A DNA stretch of 64,000 bases from Rhexocercosporidium sp. MPI-PUGE-AT-0058 (lineage: Eukaryota; Ascomycota; Leotiomycetes; Helotiales): positions 160,803-224,802 of the forward strand of contig JAGTJL010000038.1 in assembly GCA_020746875.1 (NCBI GenBank), written 5' to 3'. The position numbers and the translations under genes were made by a program. The notes beneath the pieces are model-generated. The model was not told where the DNA came from. It ran no database searches and saw nothing but the letters and a program-made list of their open reading frames with translations. Positions 39,780-51,825 of this stretch are shown one piece after another (the first letter of the stretch is position 1; each line of letters opens with the position of its first letter).

Positions 39780-40135
39780 GAGATTTGGTATGAATGATGA
39801 TTTTATTATACGAGGGATTTCTAGGTCTATATAACTACTCTAGCTGATCACGTGTATATTCGCTTATATAACTTAATTAAGTATTTGCTTACGAGCTTAC
39901 GAGTTGGCGTAATCTCTTACCGGAAACTAGAGCTTCCGAAAGCTACTGTTTTAGCTTTAAATAACCTTTTACCGGAAGCTTAAAGCTTCCGAGGTTTAAA
40001 GCACGGAAGCCGGAGCTTTATACGGAACCGGAGCTTTATATAAAAGTAGTTAAGTTATAAAAAAGTATGCTTAATATAATCTTATACCGAATACAGTAGT
40101 TTAAGCTGTATGCTTAATATAATCTTATATTTGCT
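39780..40135. repeat. Repeat family X, left part, second copy
   Basis: Matches 20480-20865, including ACCGGAAGCTTAAAGCTTCC and the twice-repeated CTTAATATAATCTTAT block. Its partner right part is at 45410-45750. The two halves are 5 kb apart here against 1 kb at 20-22 kb, the difference being filled at least partly by the mariner/pogo nest. Confidence 0.7.
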
Positions 40136-40572
40136 ACGTTAAGTAGTATTCTTAGCGAAAATCATAAAATAAAGCTTTACTTTAAATATACGCAAACCTT
40201 TAAATAAATAAGTTATTAAAATAAAAATCTTTTTATATATATTTCATTACTTTAATTTAAAAATAAGATAATTTAATTATTTACCTTTCCTTAGCGTATA
40301 ATAATCTTACTTTTAAAATAATATAAATAATATATAATTAAAGTAACACCTGATATTAACGTATTATATACTGTCCCCCTTCAAATTAAAGGCCCAATTA
40401 AGCGAGCGGGCCAAACCTTGAATTTCTTACTATACTTATTTACTTATATAACTCTATTAATTTTAAATCTATTTATATAAAAATTGTATTTATTAATTTA
40501 TTAGCCTCTTCTCTTTAATTACATTTAAAAATTAAAAGTATATAAGTAAAACTGACCTTAATATTTCGTCTA

Positions 40573-43495
40573 CTACTCTTTTGCCGCGATATAAGCCTTT
40601 ATTTTATAACTTATAGTATAATATAAAGCATCGAACCTTACTTCCGGAATAACTGCCTAATGCACTTTAAGAGCCTCTTTTATATCTTTGCGATTCTACT
40701 CCGACTTTCTTTTACACGCTAATAGTTTAAAATACATTTTTATTAACGTCTTACCCCTGCTTTTGGCCCACCCTTACATTTAACCTACCTCGCGTAATTC
40801 TAATACTTAATATTTAACACTTAATAACTTTATATTACGTTAACTTATATATAAAATATTATAGAGTTTAATTCTCCTTTTAATTCTAGTTCTAAAGACT
40901 TAATTTAACGTTCTCCAGCTGCGATTTGAGCCTCCTTAATAGCACGTGTTATAGCGAACTTAGAATTTAGACTAGTTCGGACCTTTCGCCTTTTCTTTAG
41001 CCTTAATTGCTTTAATTTCTTTTTTAATTCTTTAATTTTTATATTTACTTTTCTTAATTTGTAGTCTTTTTTATTAATTCCTTTTATAACCTTTTTAAAA
41101 AGTAAACGTTACGTTAAAAGTTAATTATATAATCCGCTAGTTAAAGTACGAATTTATATATATAAATCTTTTTTAGCCCTTAAAGTTTAAACCTTAATTA
41201 AAATATTAAATACCTCCGGAGGTAATATTAGCGGCTCTTGAGGCTTTAAAAAAGATGTATTTATCGAGTTATTATTGTTTTTTAATAATAAAGGGCTTAT
41301 TAAAGGCTTAGCTATAAATACCGGCCACAATTCTATAGTTTTTTACTTCGCCTTAATATTAAAAGGAGTAATACTTTCTTAACGGGCCTTTTAGTAATAA
41401 ATAAGGAAGTTACGTTTATTAATTAAAGTAGAGTCGATTAAAGAATTTAACTTTTATAGTTTTTTTTAATAAACACGCTTTAAAACAAAGAAAACCGTTA
41501 AATTTAAGGGTTATAAGACGTGTGACGTATATATAAATAAGAATAAAAGGTATATATTATATTTAAGGCACTTTTAAAGGAATTCCGTAGTCTTATAGCT
41601 CCCGTGACCGTTTAGAATAAGAAGTCTTGCTGAATAATTACGTGGATCTATTTAAGGAATAAACACTTTTATTAGCTATTTAAGAGCCGTATTGTCGGTC
41701 GTCCACTTATTATCGGTTGTAATAAAGTGCTAGTCGTTAAATACGTTTAATTAAGACGGAAACTATTACTGTTGCATTGATTTTCCCTTGTAAATTATAA
41801 GAGGTTATATAGAGACCCCCGTAGCAGAGATATACTTAATGATTGTCGTCTAAGCACGTAAACTTAACTGTTTTCCTTAAATCTTACGGCTTTTAACGCT
41901 TCTTATAATATATTCGTTAAGACTATAGCCTTCTATAATACCAGTCTCGTTATATTCTATTGTTAACAAGTTAGAATAGCCTTAATAGCCGGAATTTCTA
42001 ATTTTTAGAACTACGGCCTAATAACTTCGGAATAAGCGGCATTAACACGTATAAAATTAACGTAGATTTGCCTCTTAGTCTTTAGAATAGGATTACGTGC
42101 CAAAAACCGTATCATTTAGTGTTTTTCTAATAGTAAGTGGTCTCCTTAAAGCGCTAAAAGTCTTTCTTTAAATACCTTAATTTATATATACGTAATTCTA
42201 TAGCTAAGAGACTCTTAAGTCAAAATCTAATTAGTCAATCGATTCTCTATTACCGTAAGTAGCTTTTGCAAGTAATTAAAGGCCTCTTTACGTGGTTGAG
42301 TCGTCTTATTGCGATGGCGGAGTATAGACCTTGGAATACCTTACTCTAGACATGCCTTTCGTAAAGACTTGCTATTTATAACCTCTTTAAGAGCACATAT
42401 AACGTCGTACTCAGTATATTCAAGCTTTATAATAAAAACAATGCGAATTCTAAATTTGAAAAGAATCGATTAAAGAATAAAAAAGTAATTAAGTATTTAA
42501 GTTAGTAAGTATGAAAAGCGGTGAATTAAGCGAGGTGGGCCAAATGTAGGGGTGGGCCAAAAGCAGGGGTGAGACGTTATTATTTACTTAAAGAGGTGCC
42601 AGATGTGCTCGATCGGGTTAAGATCCGGGCTATAAGGTGGCCAATCTATAACGATTATGCTACGCTTTATAAATCAATCTCGGACCTTATGAGTAGTATA
42701 AATAAAGGCGTTATCTTATATAAATATATAACTCGGATCGTCTAATTCTTTAAATTACGGCTTAACCTAGCTATTTAAAACCTCGATGTACGAGTTAATA
42801 AAATACTTATGCTTTTTAGACTTAAAATCTCGATTTATAACGTATAAATTAGATCGCCCGTTATTTTAAAAGCATCCTTAGACTATTATAGTCATGCCTT
42901 TTAACGCTTTATAAGTCTCGATTATATCGTGGTCCTATTTTTAAGCCGGGGTACGGAATACTTATTTCGTCTTCTTGCCCTTCCCTCGCTCTATAGAATA
43001 CTTGTCACTTTATATTATAAGGCCTTATTCCTCGTAGCTTATATTTCTATAGCGTATATATTAAGCAAGCCGCGCAGCTCGATATTCTTCCGTGAGCTCA
43101 GGTCTCTTCGCAGCCCTTTAATTACGTATATTATATTTTAAAAGCTCTCGCTTAATCGTAGAGTCTGAATATTTTATCCTTTAAGCGTTACAGACTTGTT
43201 AATAAGTATCGCCGGGGAGATTCTTAATATAGTAAACAAGAGATCGTAGGTCTCGTACGGTATAAGTTTTCGTAATATTAGGTTTAGGTTAAGAAACGCC
43301 TTTAACGCGTAAATGTGCTAAGGCGAGGGTAGACCTAACGGCTGAGCGGGAGACTTTAAGGAGGGTCTGAATACCTTTGGTTTTTATATTATTAGCATAA
43401 GCCTATTCGATTCGACTTCTTTTATATAAAGTAATATCCTTCTTACGAGCAATATTTAATAATATAACACCGAGGGGTTTACGTTATAGTAGCAT
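40573..43495 (-). mobile_element. Tc1/mariner-type transposase gene, split by a pogo element
   Basis: On the minus strand the frame starts at 43495 and shows RKPLGVI, the helix-turn-helix region (LLKVSRSAVRSTL), and DWPPYSPDLNPIEHIWHLF at 42646-42590, which is the Tc1/mariner catalytic D-D-E end motif (IDWPxxSPDLNPIExxW). After the interruption at 42577-40746 the C-terminus resumes with VIPEVRFDALYYTISYKIKA and ends AAKE at 40573. The split gene without the insert is about 1.1 kb (~367 codons), usual for the family. Several stops in between show RIP damage. The element's own terminal repeats were not identified with confidence. Confidence 0.75.
40746..42577 (-). mobile_element. Fot1/pogo-type transposon (1832 bp) inserted in the mariner gene
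   Basis: Inverted ends ACGTCTTACCCCTGCTTTTGGCCCACC (left) and its near-perfect inverse (right, GGTGGGCCAAAAGCAGGGGTGAGACGT) are flanked by TA on both sides (40744-40745, 42578-42579). On the minus strand, near 42110-41930, FLARNPILKTKRQIYVNFIR and EIPAIKAI match the region before the catalytic core of Fot1/pogo transposases (ARNPxLKxKRGRxID...LxIPAIKAI). Downstream, RENQCNSN-type readings fit the FKGKSVQQQWF block. Stops throughout. It must be younger than the mariner element it splits. Confidence 0.85.
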
Positions 43496-45409
43496 TTTGT
43501 TATTAAATAAATAAGGAAGGAAAATAAGTAATACGAAAAGTCGCGCTTTTACGCGTTCTCGGCTAATTAATCTGACTAAGTATAGTAAATAAAAAGTATA
43601 TAGAATTGCTTATGACAGCCGAGTATTTTTATGAAAACACAAGAAGCTGCTATTACTTAACCGTCTTTAAAAACTCGAATATACTTTCTTAGATTATTTT
43701 TACGTAAAAATAAGCCTTATTTATAAAATAAGTAATATAATATAAAGTTTATATATAGCCTCTTATTTACCGTCTGCGTTTCCCAAACTATTATTAATAT
43801 ATTACTTCTTTCCTTTCAAGGAATTTTATTATTATCGTCGGTGATTATATTAATATATAAATAGCGTTTTTTTAAGATAGTAATTTAATTATATTACTTT
43901 GAATTAGCGAAGCGTTTCTTAACGGTAATAAAGCTGCGCTAAAGTATAAACGAATTGGACTTTTATATTGAAAACCTGAATTTTATAAAACTTATTAAGC
44001 GATTAAAAGAATATTTTAGCTATTGTAGCCCGCTCCTCGAGCTTATACTCGATAATCGACGGCGTAAGCACTTTTATATCGGGAAGAATACCCCGAATTT
44101 AGCGATTTACTTTATCGACGTGAACAGTTTGTAAAAGTTATTAATTATATTATCGAAGAGCTTATTTCTTCATTTATTTTTTTATAATTCATCTTACGTT
44201 AAGCTTTATAATATTTCTTATATTAAATCTTATTTTTAATTGCCCTAATTATAAAATAGCCGTTTTCTTTTATTTTAAGCGCGTAATTATTTTAAGCTTT
44301 TATCTTTATTAAGATATATAAATAATTCGGAATCTTTTTTTATTACTAATTTTATTTAAAGTAGTATTTTAATGTTTAAAGCGGTCAAGAGCTCGAATAA
44401 GATCTTCGCGATAAGTAGTTCTAAGGTAAATAATTTAATAATCGGCGTTAATAAACAAAGCCATATAATATCGTTTATATACTTTCTTATTATTTCTTAT
44501 AGCGTATCTTCTCTCCTCGGGGGTTAATGCTTTTATATCATTCGTATTTAATAAATCTATATCGGCAAAAGTTATATAAAATCGTTCTTATTATTTAACC
44601 GTTTCTTTAATCCTTTTCGCAAGTCATATTATTAAAGCCGTTTCTTAAAATAATAAGTGCGGCTAAAACGAATGAAAAAATACTAATGCTTTTCGTATAT
44701 AAATAATTTCGTCTTCAATATTTAAACTTTAATTAGCGTATACTTAACGTCCCGGAAAATAAGTCGTTTTACTTAGTTATTGTTTATTTTAAACGAATAC
44801 AATCTATTCCGTTCGGAATAATAAGATTATAAATCTGTCGTAATAATATATATCTATTTTTAAATACGTTATCTATAATAATTAAAGCTATAATAAATAT
44901 AACTAAGCAGTAAATTATATATTTATTATCGCAAAACGTAAGCAGTTTTTTATATAAAATTAAATAATTTAAGCAAATATTAAAAGGAAAATAAATATAT
45001 ATTTATAGCTTCTTCTTTTGTTACTTAACCGCTTAATATATTAAAATCTAAAGATAAGCCATATAATAAGCCGCCGTCCCTTTATTAAGAAAAAAAGACT
45101 TAAAACTTAATATCTTTATATAAAAATAATATCTTTTTAATCAAAGCTGCAGGCCTTATAAACGTATAGCTAGCAAAAATATTAATTAAGGACTTTTATA
45201 CTCGGAATTGTTTATAAGAATATTTCTCTTAATTACGAACTTAAAGATTATTTTAAAAAAAATATATAAGTCTTTTACGTATAAAGCAGACTTCTCGACT
45301 TCTGAATTATCGAGACTGAGTATAAGTATTTATTATAAACTTATTAATATAAAATACTCTTTTTAAAAGAACTAATAATAATTTACGAAGGTCTAATAAA
45401 TCCCTTTAT
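43496..45409. other. AT-rich degraded DNA, nothing recognised
   Basis: Stops in all frames. Small islands of mixed composition (43920-44170) do not give a recognisable protein. Confidence 0.4.
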
Positions 45410-45750
45410 TTATATAGCGCTTTATTCTTATTAAATAAAGTTCATAATAAGTAAAGCTTTATAGAAGTTTAAGGAAAACATATTTAAAAAATTAATCTTT
45501 AGTCTTTAAAAGAGTTTAAAAAAAAAGCGTATATATAAAATAAGTTATTTTTTTTTAAAAAAGAAGTAAAACGCCGGCGTAATTAAAAATATAAGTAAGA
45601 TTAATTTTATTAATACCGTAAAAGCCTCGGCCCTCTTATATTACGGGTCCGATTTTATATAAATAAAATAAATAAGTATATACATAATAATTATTCCTTC
45701 TTTTAATAATAGCGTCCGCGATATCGATATTTTAATTAATAATATATTAA
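45410..45750. repeat. Repeat family X, right part, second copy
   Basis: Matches 21770-22080, with AAAACGCCGGCGTAATTAAAA in both. It reads through the point at which the first copy is interrupted by a TIR element (see 22085). Confidence 0.7.
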
Positions 45751-46561
45751 TATGCTTTCGCGTCGCTTAAAGTAAAGATTAGGCCGCGATAAGTTAGACA
45801 GCCGCATTCCGGTTAATAAAAAGAATAAATTAAATTAATACGGTTATTCAGATTATTACGTTAAATATATAATATTATATCGCGATTAATCCGTCGGACG
45901 TCGTTCAATTACTTTATAAGCCTTCTCGTATAATATATTAATATTCCTAGCTTAGTAAATAAAAATAATTTTATAAAATAATAAAAGATACTATTTTAAT
46001 TATAAAATCTTTACGTATATTTATAAGAGATTTTATATTATATATTTAAGTGTTATAATTAGAATTATTATTATTAGAAAGTTATCTTTAATCGGCGAAG
46101 TAATAAGTAAGTTGCGCGCTAGTAGCGTATTCACGTTTATTTATTAAATGAATAAAGTATAAATAATGCAAATATAATAATTGCGACTTTATTATTCCGC
46201 TGAGACGTATATATAAACAACTTTCTTATTGCGTTAATATTAATTTTCCTTCTTTAATTTATTTATATATAATACTTATACTTATATATTACAGTTTTTT
46301 AATTCTTTTTTTAAATTAATTATTAATTTTATTATTATATCTTTTAATTAACGTCATAAGTTTATCGCATTCGATAACCTTATAAACTAGCTTTATAAAA
46401 TTTCTGCGGCTAGTACTTTAAAGCTATAGTAATCGACTTATTTTTCCGTTATATTAATAAAGAAAGTAAGAAGAATTACGACCGCTACTCCGAGTAAAAA
46501 GCCGTTTATATTATTATATATATTTATATTTATGAAGTTTATTAATAATATAATATTAAAC
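45751..46561. other. AT-rich degraded DNA, nothing recognised
   Basis: No gene, TIR or LTR boundary is visible before the LTR that starts at 46562. Confidence 0.4.
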
Positions 46562-46845
46562 TGTGAGAATAGGCGAGCCAATCAGAATGAGGAAGCGCAG
46601 TAAGTAAGGACACGTGATCAAAGAAAGAGAATTGCTTGCTTAAGAGAAGAGCTATAAGGGCTTTTCAATAGTTATATATACAGTAATAGCTTCTCTAAAA
46701 GCTTCTATGATTACGTAATCGATTACGCGGCTCTTACGGTCTACGTAATCGAATACGAGAGTAATTTCCGGGCCGCGTAAGCCGTAAAAGCTTCTTCGGC
46801 TATTCTGGCGTAGAATCGGCACGAGTTACCGAAGTTGAATCTAAC
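46562..46845 (+). repeat. LTR/leader of a Gypsy-type retrotransposon, little mutated
   Basis: Starts TGTGAGAATAGGCGAGCC and is the better preserved relative of the minus-strand LTR ending at 9097. It contains ACACGTGATCA and a TATA-like TTATATATACAG. The 3' boundary of the LTR is not clear, so the segment up to the gag frame is included. Confidence 0.55.
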
Positions 46846-47193
46846 ACCGAGGATGCCCTACTTCCCTTGCTCGAAAACGCCATCTCTGACGAACTCGTGG
46901 GCAAGGTCATCAGGTTGCAGAAGCCTTCTGATTATTATGACCTGATCGACTTCTACCGTGAGATCGCCCACCAGATGCGAGAACACGACAAGAGAGTGTC
47001 TAGTGACCTGAGAGCGTCTCGTCCTGCGCCTTCGACAGACCAAACGAAGACCCCAAGACCGAGTCCCGGTAGAACCTTCAGGCCGGAGGGCTACCGACCG
47101 AATCCAGCAGAACGTGCCCTGCTCGCTCAGCATGGACGTTGTTACAAGTGCGGCGAACACGGACATTCGCTAGGCCGAAGGACTGTGATGTGA
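46846..47193 (+). pseudogene. Retrotransposon gag fragment with a degenerate CCHC knuckle
   Basis: A frame running to 47193 reads LLPLLENAISDELVGKVIRL, then a Pro/Arg-rich segment, then CYKCGEHGHSLGRR. That is the zinc knuckle C-x2-C-x4-H of fungal gag proteins, but the last cysteine position holds arginine and the frame stops soon after. The GC-rich composition contrasts with the AT-rich DNA on both sides. It looks like a truncated gag whose pol part was lost or has decayed beyond recognition. Confidence 0.65.
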
Positions 47194-49229
47194 CTTGGTT
47201 ATACGGCCCGCTATCCCCTTAACTGCCATTCCCCGCACAGCCTAAAATACGCTATAGCGACTTACTAAATTAAGCGAGCCTCACGAAACGTCAGGCTTCT
47301 CAACCCTTTTGTTTCCTTATATAAAATCACGCTTTTAAGAAGATATTTATTTTTTATTTATAATAGTATTTAGGAAAGCACTTTTTATTATTATAAAAGT
47401 GCACTTCGCACTGTTTATAACCAAAAGTAATCGCACTCCGACGATTAATACGGCCGGAATTAAGTATAATTTCCTTTATAGCAACTCGTTTTCGGGATAT
47501 AAGGTCCCAAATCCTTGCCCTTTTATAAGAGTAGCAATTAGCTTTTGTAAATATCTTAATAAACTCGTAACAATAAGTAAGTACTTTAATTCCGTCTTTA
47601 AAGATATATGAATATACTCTTTTACGAGGTCCTTTTATATCTTTCCTTATAGTTATTAATAACTTAATAAGTTAGATTCGGAAATCGTCTTAAGATTAAA
47701 GGTTAATAGAGCGTTCCTCTTCGTAATTAGAGTGACAAAGAATTAAATAATAATTGAAAAGTATTATAATTAAGAGAAATTGAATAAGTCCTTAAATTAG
47801 GCCTTAGCGAAGACGACGCTCTTTATTCATATACGTATGTAATTAATCTCTTAAATTAATAGCACTTATATTTTAATTATACGCGTCGTATAGTTATGGA
47901 ATTTAAAGCTTTTTTATAACTTGATTCCTAAAGGGAACACGTAAGGTACGAGCATTAAATACTGATTTCTTCGGCCTTCGGCGTAATCGTAAAACCTTTT
48001 TAATTCCGTCTTAAACTGTCGATATAATAAAAGCGAAAGCACTATCTTTAAAACTTATTTAATTAATTATATTCGATTCCGTTAGAAAAGCAAATACCGT
48101 CCCTTAAGGCATAGCGTTAGCCCTATAATCTCCTTTTTTTATATTAATAAAATCTTAAAGGATTCTAAAAGAAGTACGTGCTATACTAATAACACTAAAA
48201 CTAAGGCGGCGAAGGTATTCAAAAAGCTTAACGTTTATAAATAAGTTATCGAGGTAAACGTAATATCGTCGTTTTAATAAGAGGTTTAATAAGTAAGGAA
48301 CTATAGACTGAGTTTTGTTTAAGTCCTTTGGCTTTAATATCCTAATTAGGCCATTACTTTTTCCTAGCTTATGAAATACCTATCGAAGGAAGAATCCTCG
48401 CTATGCAACTACTTAAATCTTTAGTCTTGTTAGTGTAAGTTTATTCGGAATTGTTATTTTCTCCTTCGATTTGCCTTAATATCGCTGAATAGCTTCGTCG
48501 ACAGTTAGGTCTCGACTAGGGATTCAAAATCGAACAGTTAATGTCTTGAATATAAGTATTCAAAGGCTCGGTCTTCTTATACAAGTCTTCGACATGTGGC
48601 ATATGAAGCCTAAATCTGGTTCGGAGCTCTTGAAATCGATTCCTTGAAAAGCACTTCGTAATTACATGAAATAGCGTAATAAGGTATGTGCTCTAGTAAT
48701 CAGCGATTTGATTTATCGATACTACGGACATATAAATATTAAATGCAAGGTATAAATAAATCTCTTTACGTATAATATTATATCATTTCGAAGCTCGAGA
48801 TGTAATTGTTTCCTTAAGAATAGGCCTAATATATACGTTTATAGCTTTAACCATTTAATTAACGATTTCTGGCGTATAATACTAAGTAAATAAAGTAATA
48901 GGGTCATTAATAAAGACCTCTTCTAGTAAGTGAAGCTCTAGATCAAAATTAAGGCAATCTATAGCTTTAAAATGCGTTCCCTTAGCTGTCAATAGAAGTT
49001 CAGTAGGCCAAAGGGTTCCTGTATTAATAGGATCTTGAACCACCGCGGCGGGCATCTTAATAAGAAGCAAAAAGTGACGATTTTAGGTGTAAAAGTAAGT
49101 TTGTTTACTTCCTTTGTTGATGCCCGGCCCGTAGCGCTAAAGAGCCTAAAGTGCGGGGCTCCTTACAGGGGTCACACCCTGGAAAAGTGTGCGTGCGGCA
49201 GTTAAGGGGATAGACGGGATCAAACAAAT
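47194..49229. other. AT-rich degraded DNA grading into normal composition
   Basis: Mixed, mutated sequence with no recognised protein; composition rises gradually after about 48.2 kb. Frames at 47399-47611 and 48882-49070 have no family features. Confidence 0.4.
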
Positions 49230-49954
49230 CAATGAGAACGCCTTTTGCCACTCCAGCCAGAATGGCCTTATGGCGGAGTACAACTCCTCCCCAAACCAAG
49301 CCAATTCTGAAGAAGCGAAGTATGTCGGAAACAATGCTTCAGAGGTCACTTTCAGCATCATCGCTAGTCAAGCAGGCTGCAGCAGAAGTCCAGACACAAC
49401 AACTGCATACAGCTAGACGGGGATGCAACCGGTCTGACATGGGACTATCCACTTCCGACTATGTTACGTTTCCCTTCTTTTCCAGGGTAGCCCCTCTTAG
49501 CCCAGAGGAGAAACACATTCAGTTTGATGAGCAGGTTAAGCAATGTATTGCGTTGGAAATGGAGAGCAACGAAGAAGAGGAGCTTGACTCGGACACCATC
49601 CTCGATAGCGACAGTAGCGATTTGGACGACACAGCTGTCATTGTGCAGAGGAACCGATCCAAGTGGGGATTACCCTTCATATGGAGTACAAAGTCTGCAC
49701 CAGGAGGGAAAATTTGTGCTAATGGCATAACCATTGCAATGCTGCCATCTACAACGTTGAAATACCGAGAAGACACCCTACTTCGGAGACAGAGGTGAAG
49801 CACAATAGCGCCAAGCGCTGCCCTTCTGGATCACCGCCAAGCATGGACTACGAGGAAGATGAGACGTCGATAGGGCTGTTGGGAGAAAATGATCTATGCG
49901 GTAAATACCGCGAAAGATATTGCATACGTGATCTGGCACGTATGTTGGACGTAG
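49230..49954 (+). pseudogene. REG1-like (type 1 phosphatase regulatory subunit) gene remnant
   Basis: The first frame (about 49289-49798) reads PILKKRSMSETMLQRSLSAS, then TSDYVTFPF, KHIQFDEQVKQCIALEME, an acidic Ser/Asp stretch and ITIAMLPSTTLKYREDT. These are the conserved blocks of fungal Reg1/PP1-regulatory proteins, including the RVxF-like region. The sequence then shifts frame near 49780 (SETEVKHNSAKR, SMDYEEDETSIGLLG) and again near 49895 (AVNTAKDIAYVIWHVCW, stop at 49952-49954), which is the family's usual C-terminus. The N-terminal domain is absent and two frameshifts break it. Normal Reg1 directs PP1 in glucose repression. I think this is a truncated duplicate; a functional copy would be expected elsewhere in the genome. 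Confidence 0.75.
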
Positions 49955-50222
49955 TCGATGTTTGACGCAACCTGTCTATGCGGCGGTTCAATTGGAGAGC
50001 AGAGAGGAGGATCCATTGCGCGATGCGGAGGAGGATGAATATTGCAATTGGTCTCTGTGGACGGTGGGAAGAAAGTGGCTTCGCGTAACTTGGGTTTCGG
50101 GGGATGTGATGAAAGTTAGACTTGCGCGGAAGGTTTAGATCGGAGCCATGGGGAGTTGATACACAGCATCAGCCTTTGGATGGCATGTAACCATGGCATA
50201 TATGATATCTCTGAGCAGTGAA
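49955..50222. other. Intergenic, nothing recognised
   Basis: Ordinary composition between two broken genes that face each other's 3' ends. No feature seen. Confidence 0.4.
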
Positions 50223-51516
50223 CTAACTTATAGCCCGGGTTAAGTGACCGAGTGCCGGGCCAATGATAATAAACCACATGAATGCTCCAGTATACTTGAT
50301 TTTTGCCAGTCCTCCTCTCTCCACTCCTTCTATACTTCTAAGGTAGAAGTCATGTTTCCAACCATAATTGACGGTCATGACTATATAATATGACGAAAAC
50401 AACGGGAGGATCATTTCCGCAAATAAAGTAGATGCTGTCGCGGAGATGTTCGTTGCTTCGAAGGTTGTACACTAATCAGCAATATTGGTAGCTAAACAAG
50501 CCGAGGTATTGAGCACTAGAGAAGCATTAATTGAATAGCGGGAATATCGTCATAACTAGGAGTGTTCTGGACAAGAAACGCATTAATCAAGTTTGCGAGA
50601 AGTTAAATTAAGACGATGAAAGTCCCCTTGAAGAACTAACACCACGGGTGCCATAGAGCGCCGCGTGCGATTCGACCTATGCCTCTTCCCCGGCTGAGAA
50701 TTGCAGTAAGGAACGTAGCTATATTGACTGGAGCAAAGCTTCCAGGCTTCCACTCATTTGAGGCACATGATTCCGTTGTCCGGATTGGTGTTACATGGGT
50801 GACATAGGCACTGTTTGAATCTGGATGGTGTTTTAGAGTCCACCTCCATGGAATCGTCTCGAGAGTGGTCCGGTGACTAATTGACGCCAATTATCTGACA
50901 GACTGTGCCAGTCCTGCACATCGCCACAAAGATCGTGGAACCACTTTATATAGTCTACCCTGGTCTTGAATCTCTGGCACGAACCGCAGGAAGCTCCATC
51001 ACCAGTTTGGGCATATACGCGACACTTATGGGCCAATGCCAGTCATCGATGGGTATGCGCGCGAATCCCCTGGCTTTGAGTATGTCCGTCCATTTATCGG
51101 GCAAGGACGTTGACCCACAGGTGGGCGCTCCTTCTTCAAGTCTATCTGCCCTGGCTCTGGACAGGGTTCCTTTTTCTGACCTTTGGTGAAGGCGTTGCAG
51201 AAGCATCCTTTATCAAAATAGTAGCCATACCCGATGCTACGCCCGGCGAGATCATAACCAGCAGTTTCAGAATCTAGAGCGATCATGGACCGTAAGACTT
51301 CACTATATTCCCAAGGACGAGCCGCATTCCCGGTATGCTGGGTAGTGCTTGTGAAACTGCAAGAGGCCAACACGGGACAGAAGAAGTAAAGCTGAAGACA
51401 GTTCTGTGATAGTCAAATATCAAGCAAGACAACCGCCCCCTCGTCCTTTCCCTCCGTTTCTGGCGAGATGCAATACTTGCATCGCAATAGTAAGGCCTTG
51501 CCTCCAAACATAGCAC
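50223..51516 (-). pseudogene. Broken multi-pass membrane protein gene (family not identified)
   Basis: Read on the minus strand, coherent pieces follow in order in changing frames. CFCNAFTKGQKKEPCPEPG and CPINGRTYSKPGDSRAYPS come first. HKCRVYAQTGDGASCGSCQRF and VDYIKWFHDLCGDVQDW follow, then ETIPWRWTLKHHPDSNSAY and EWKPGSFAPVNIATFLTAIL, NAFLVQNTPSYDDIPAIQLM and finally MILPLFSSYYIVMTVNYGW. This looks like a Cys-rich extracellular part followed by several membrane segments. Two TAG stops (LL-stop-CSIPRLV-stop-LP, about 50510-50550) sit where tryptophan would be expected, consistent with RIP-like G-to-A change, and there are frame changes near 51024 and 50440. I recognise it only as a fungal membrane protein type. 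The 5' end is unclear. Confidence 0.55.
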
Positions 51517-51725
51517 AACGTCACCAGCAGGCTAAAAAGAATAAAAGCAGTAGTGGAAAGGGATGGTACTTTGACGACCTATATATGCAATGGAACGCAG
51601 TCTACTTTGACGGACGCACAAACCCTGGTTCCCGAAGCTTGATGCCGTGCACAATCTACACATGGCCTTTAAATGCTGCGTTCGAGAACAAGCCACTAAG
51701 ACTTACACGTTGGGTGATAGCGTTC
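51373..51725. repeat. Duplicated segment, conserved copy
   Basis: Matches 57097-57420 in the same orientation, starting at GACAGAAGAAGTAA. This copy keeps a normal base composition. It overlaps the 5' side of the broken membrane protein gene on the other strand. Confidence 0.75.
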
Positions 51726-51825
51726 AACATGATCCACCACCTTCATGACTGATATAAGAGATAATCACTGATAGCCTCTTGGCTAAGGAGGTAGGTGAAA
51801 TGATCAATAAATTGGTGCGTTGTCA

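Noticed and set aside
46867..47193. Possible intact gag protein or small zinc-finger gene
   Set aside because: The knuckle lacks its final cysteine and the frame stops at once; the upstream LTR shows it is a retrotransposon fragment.
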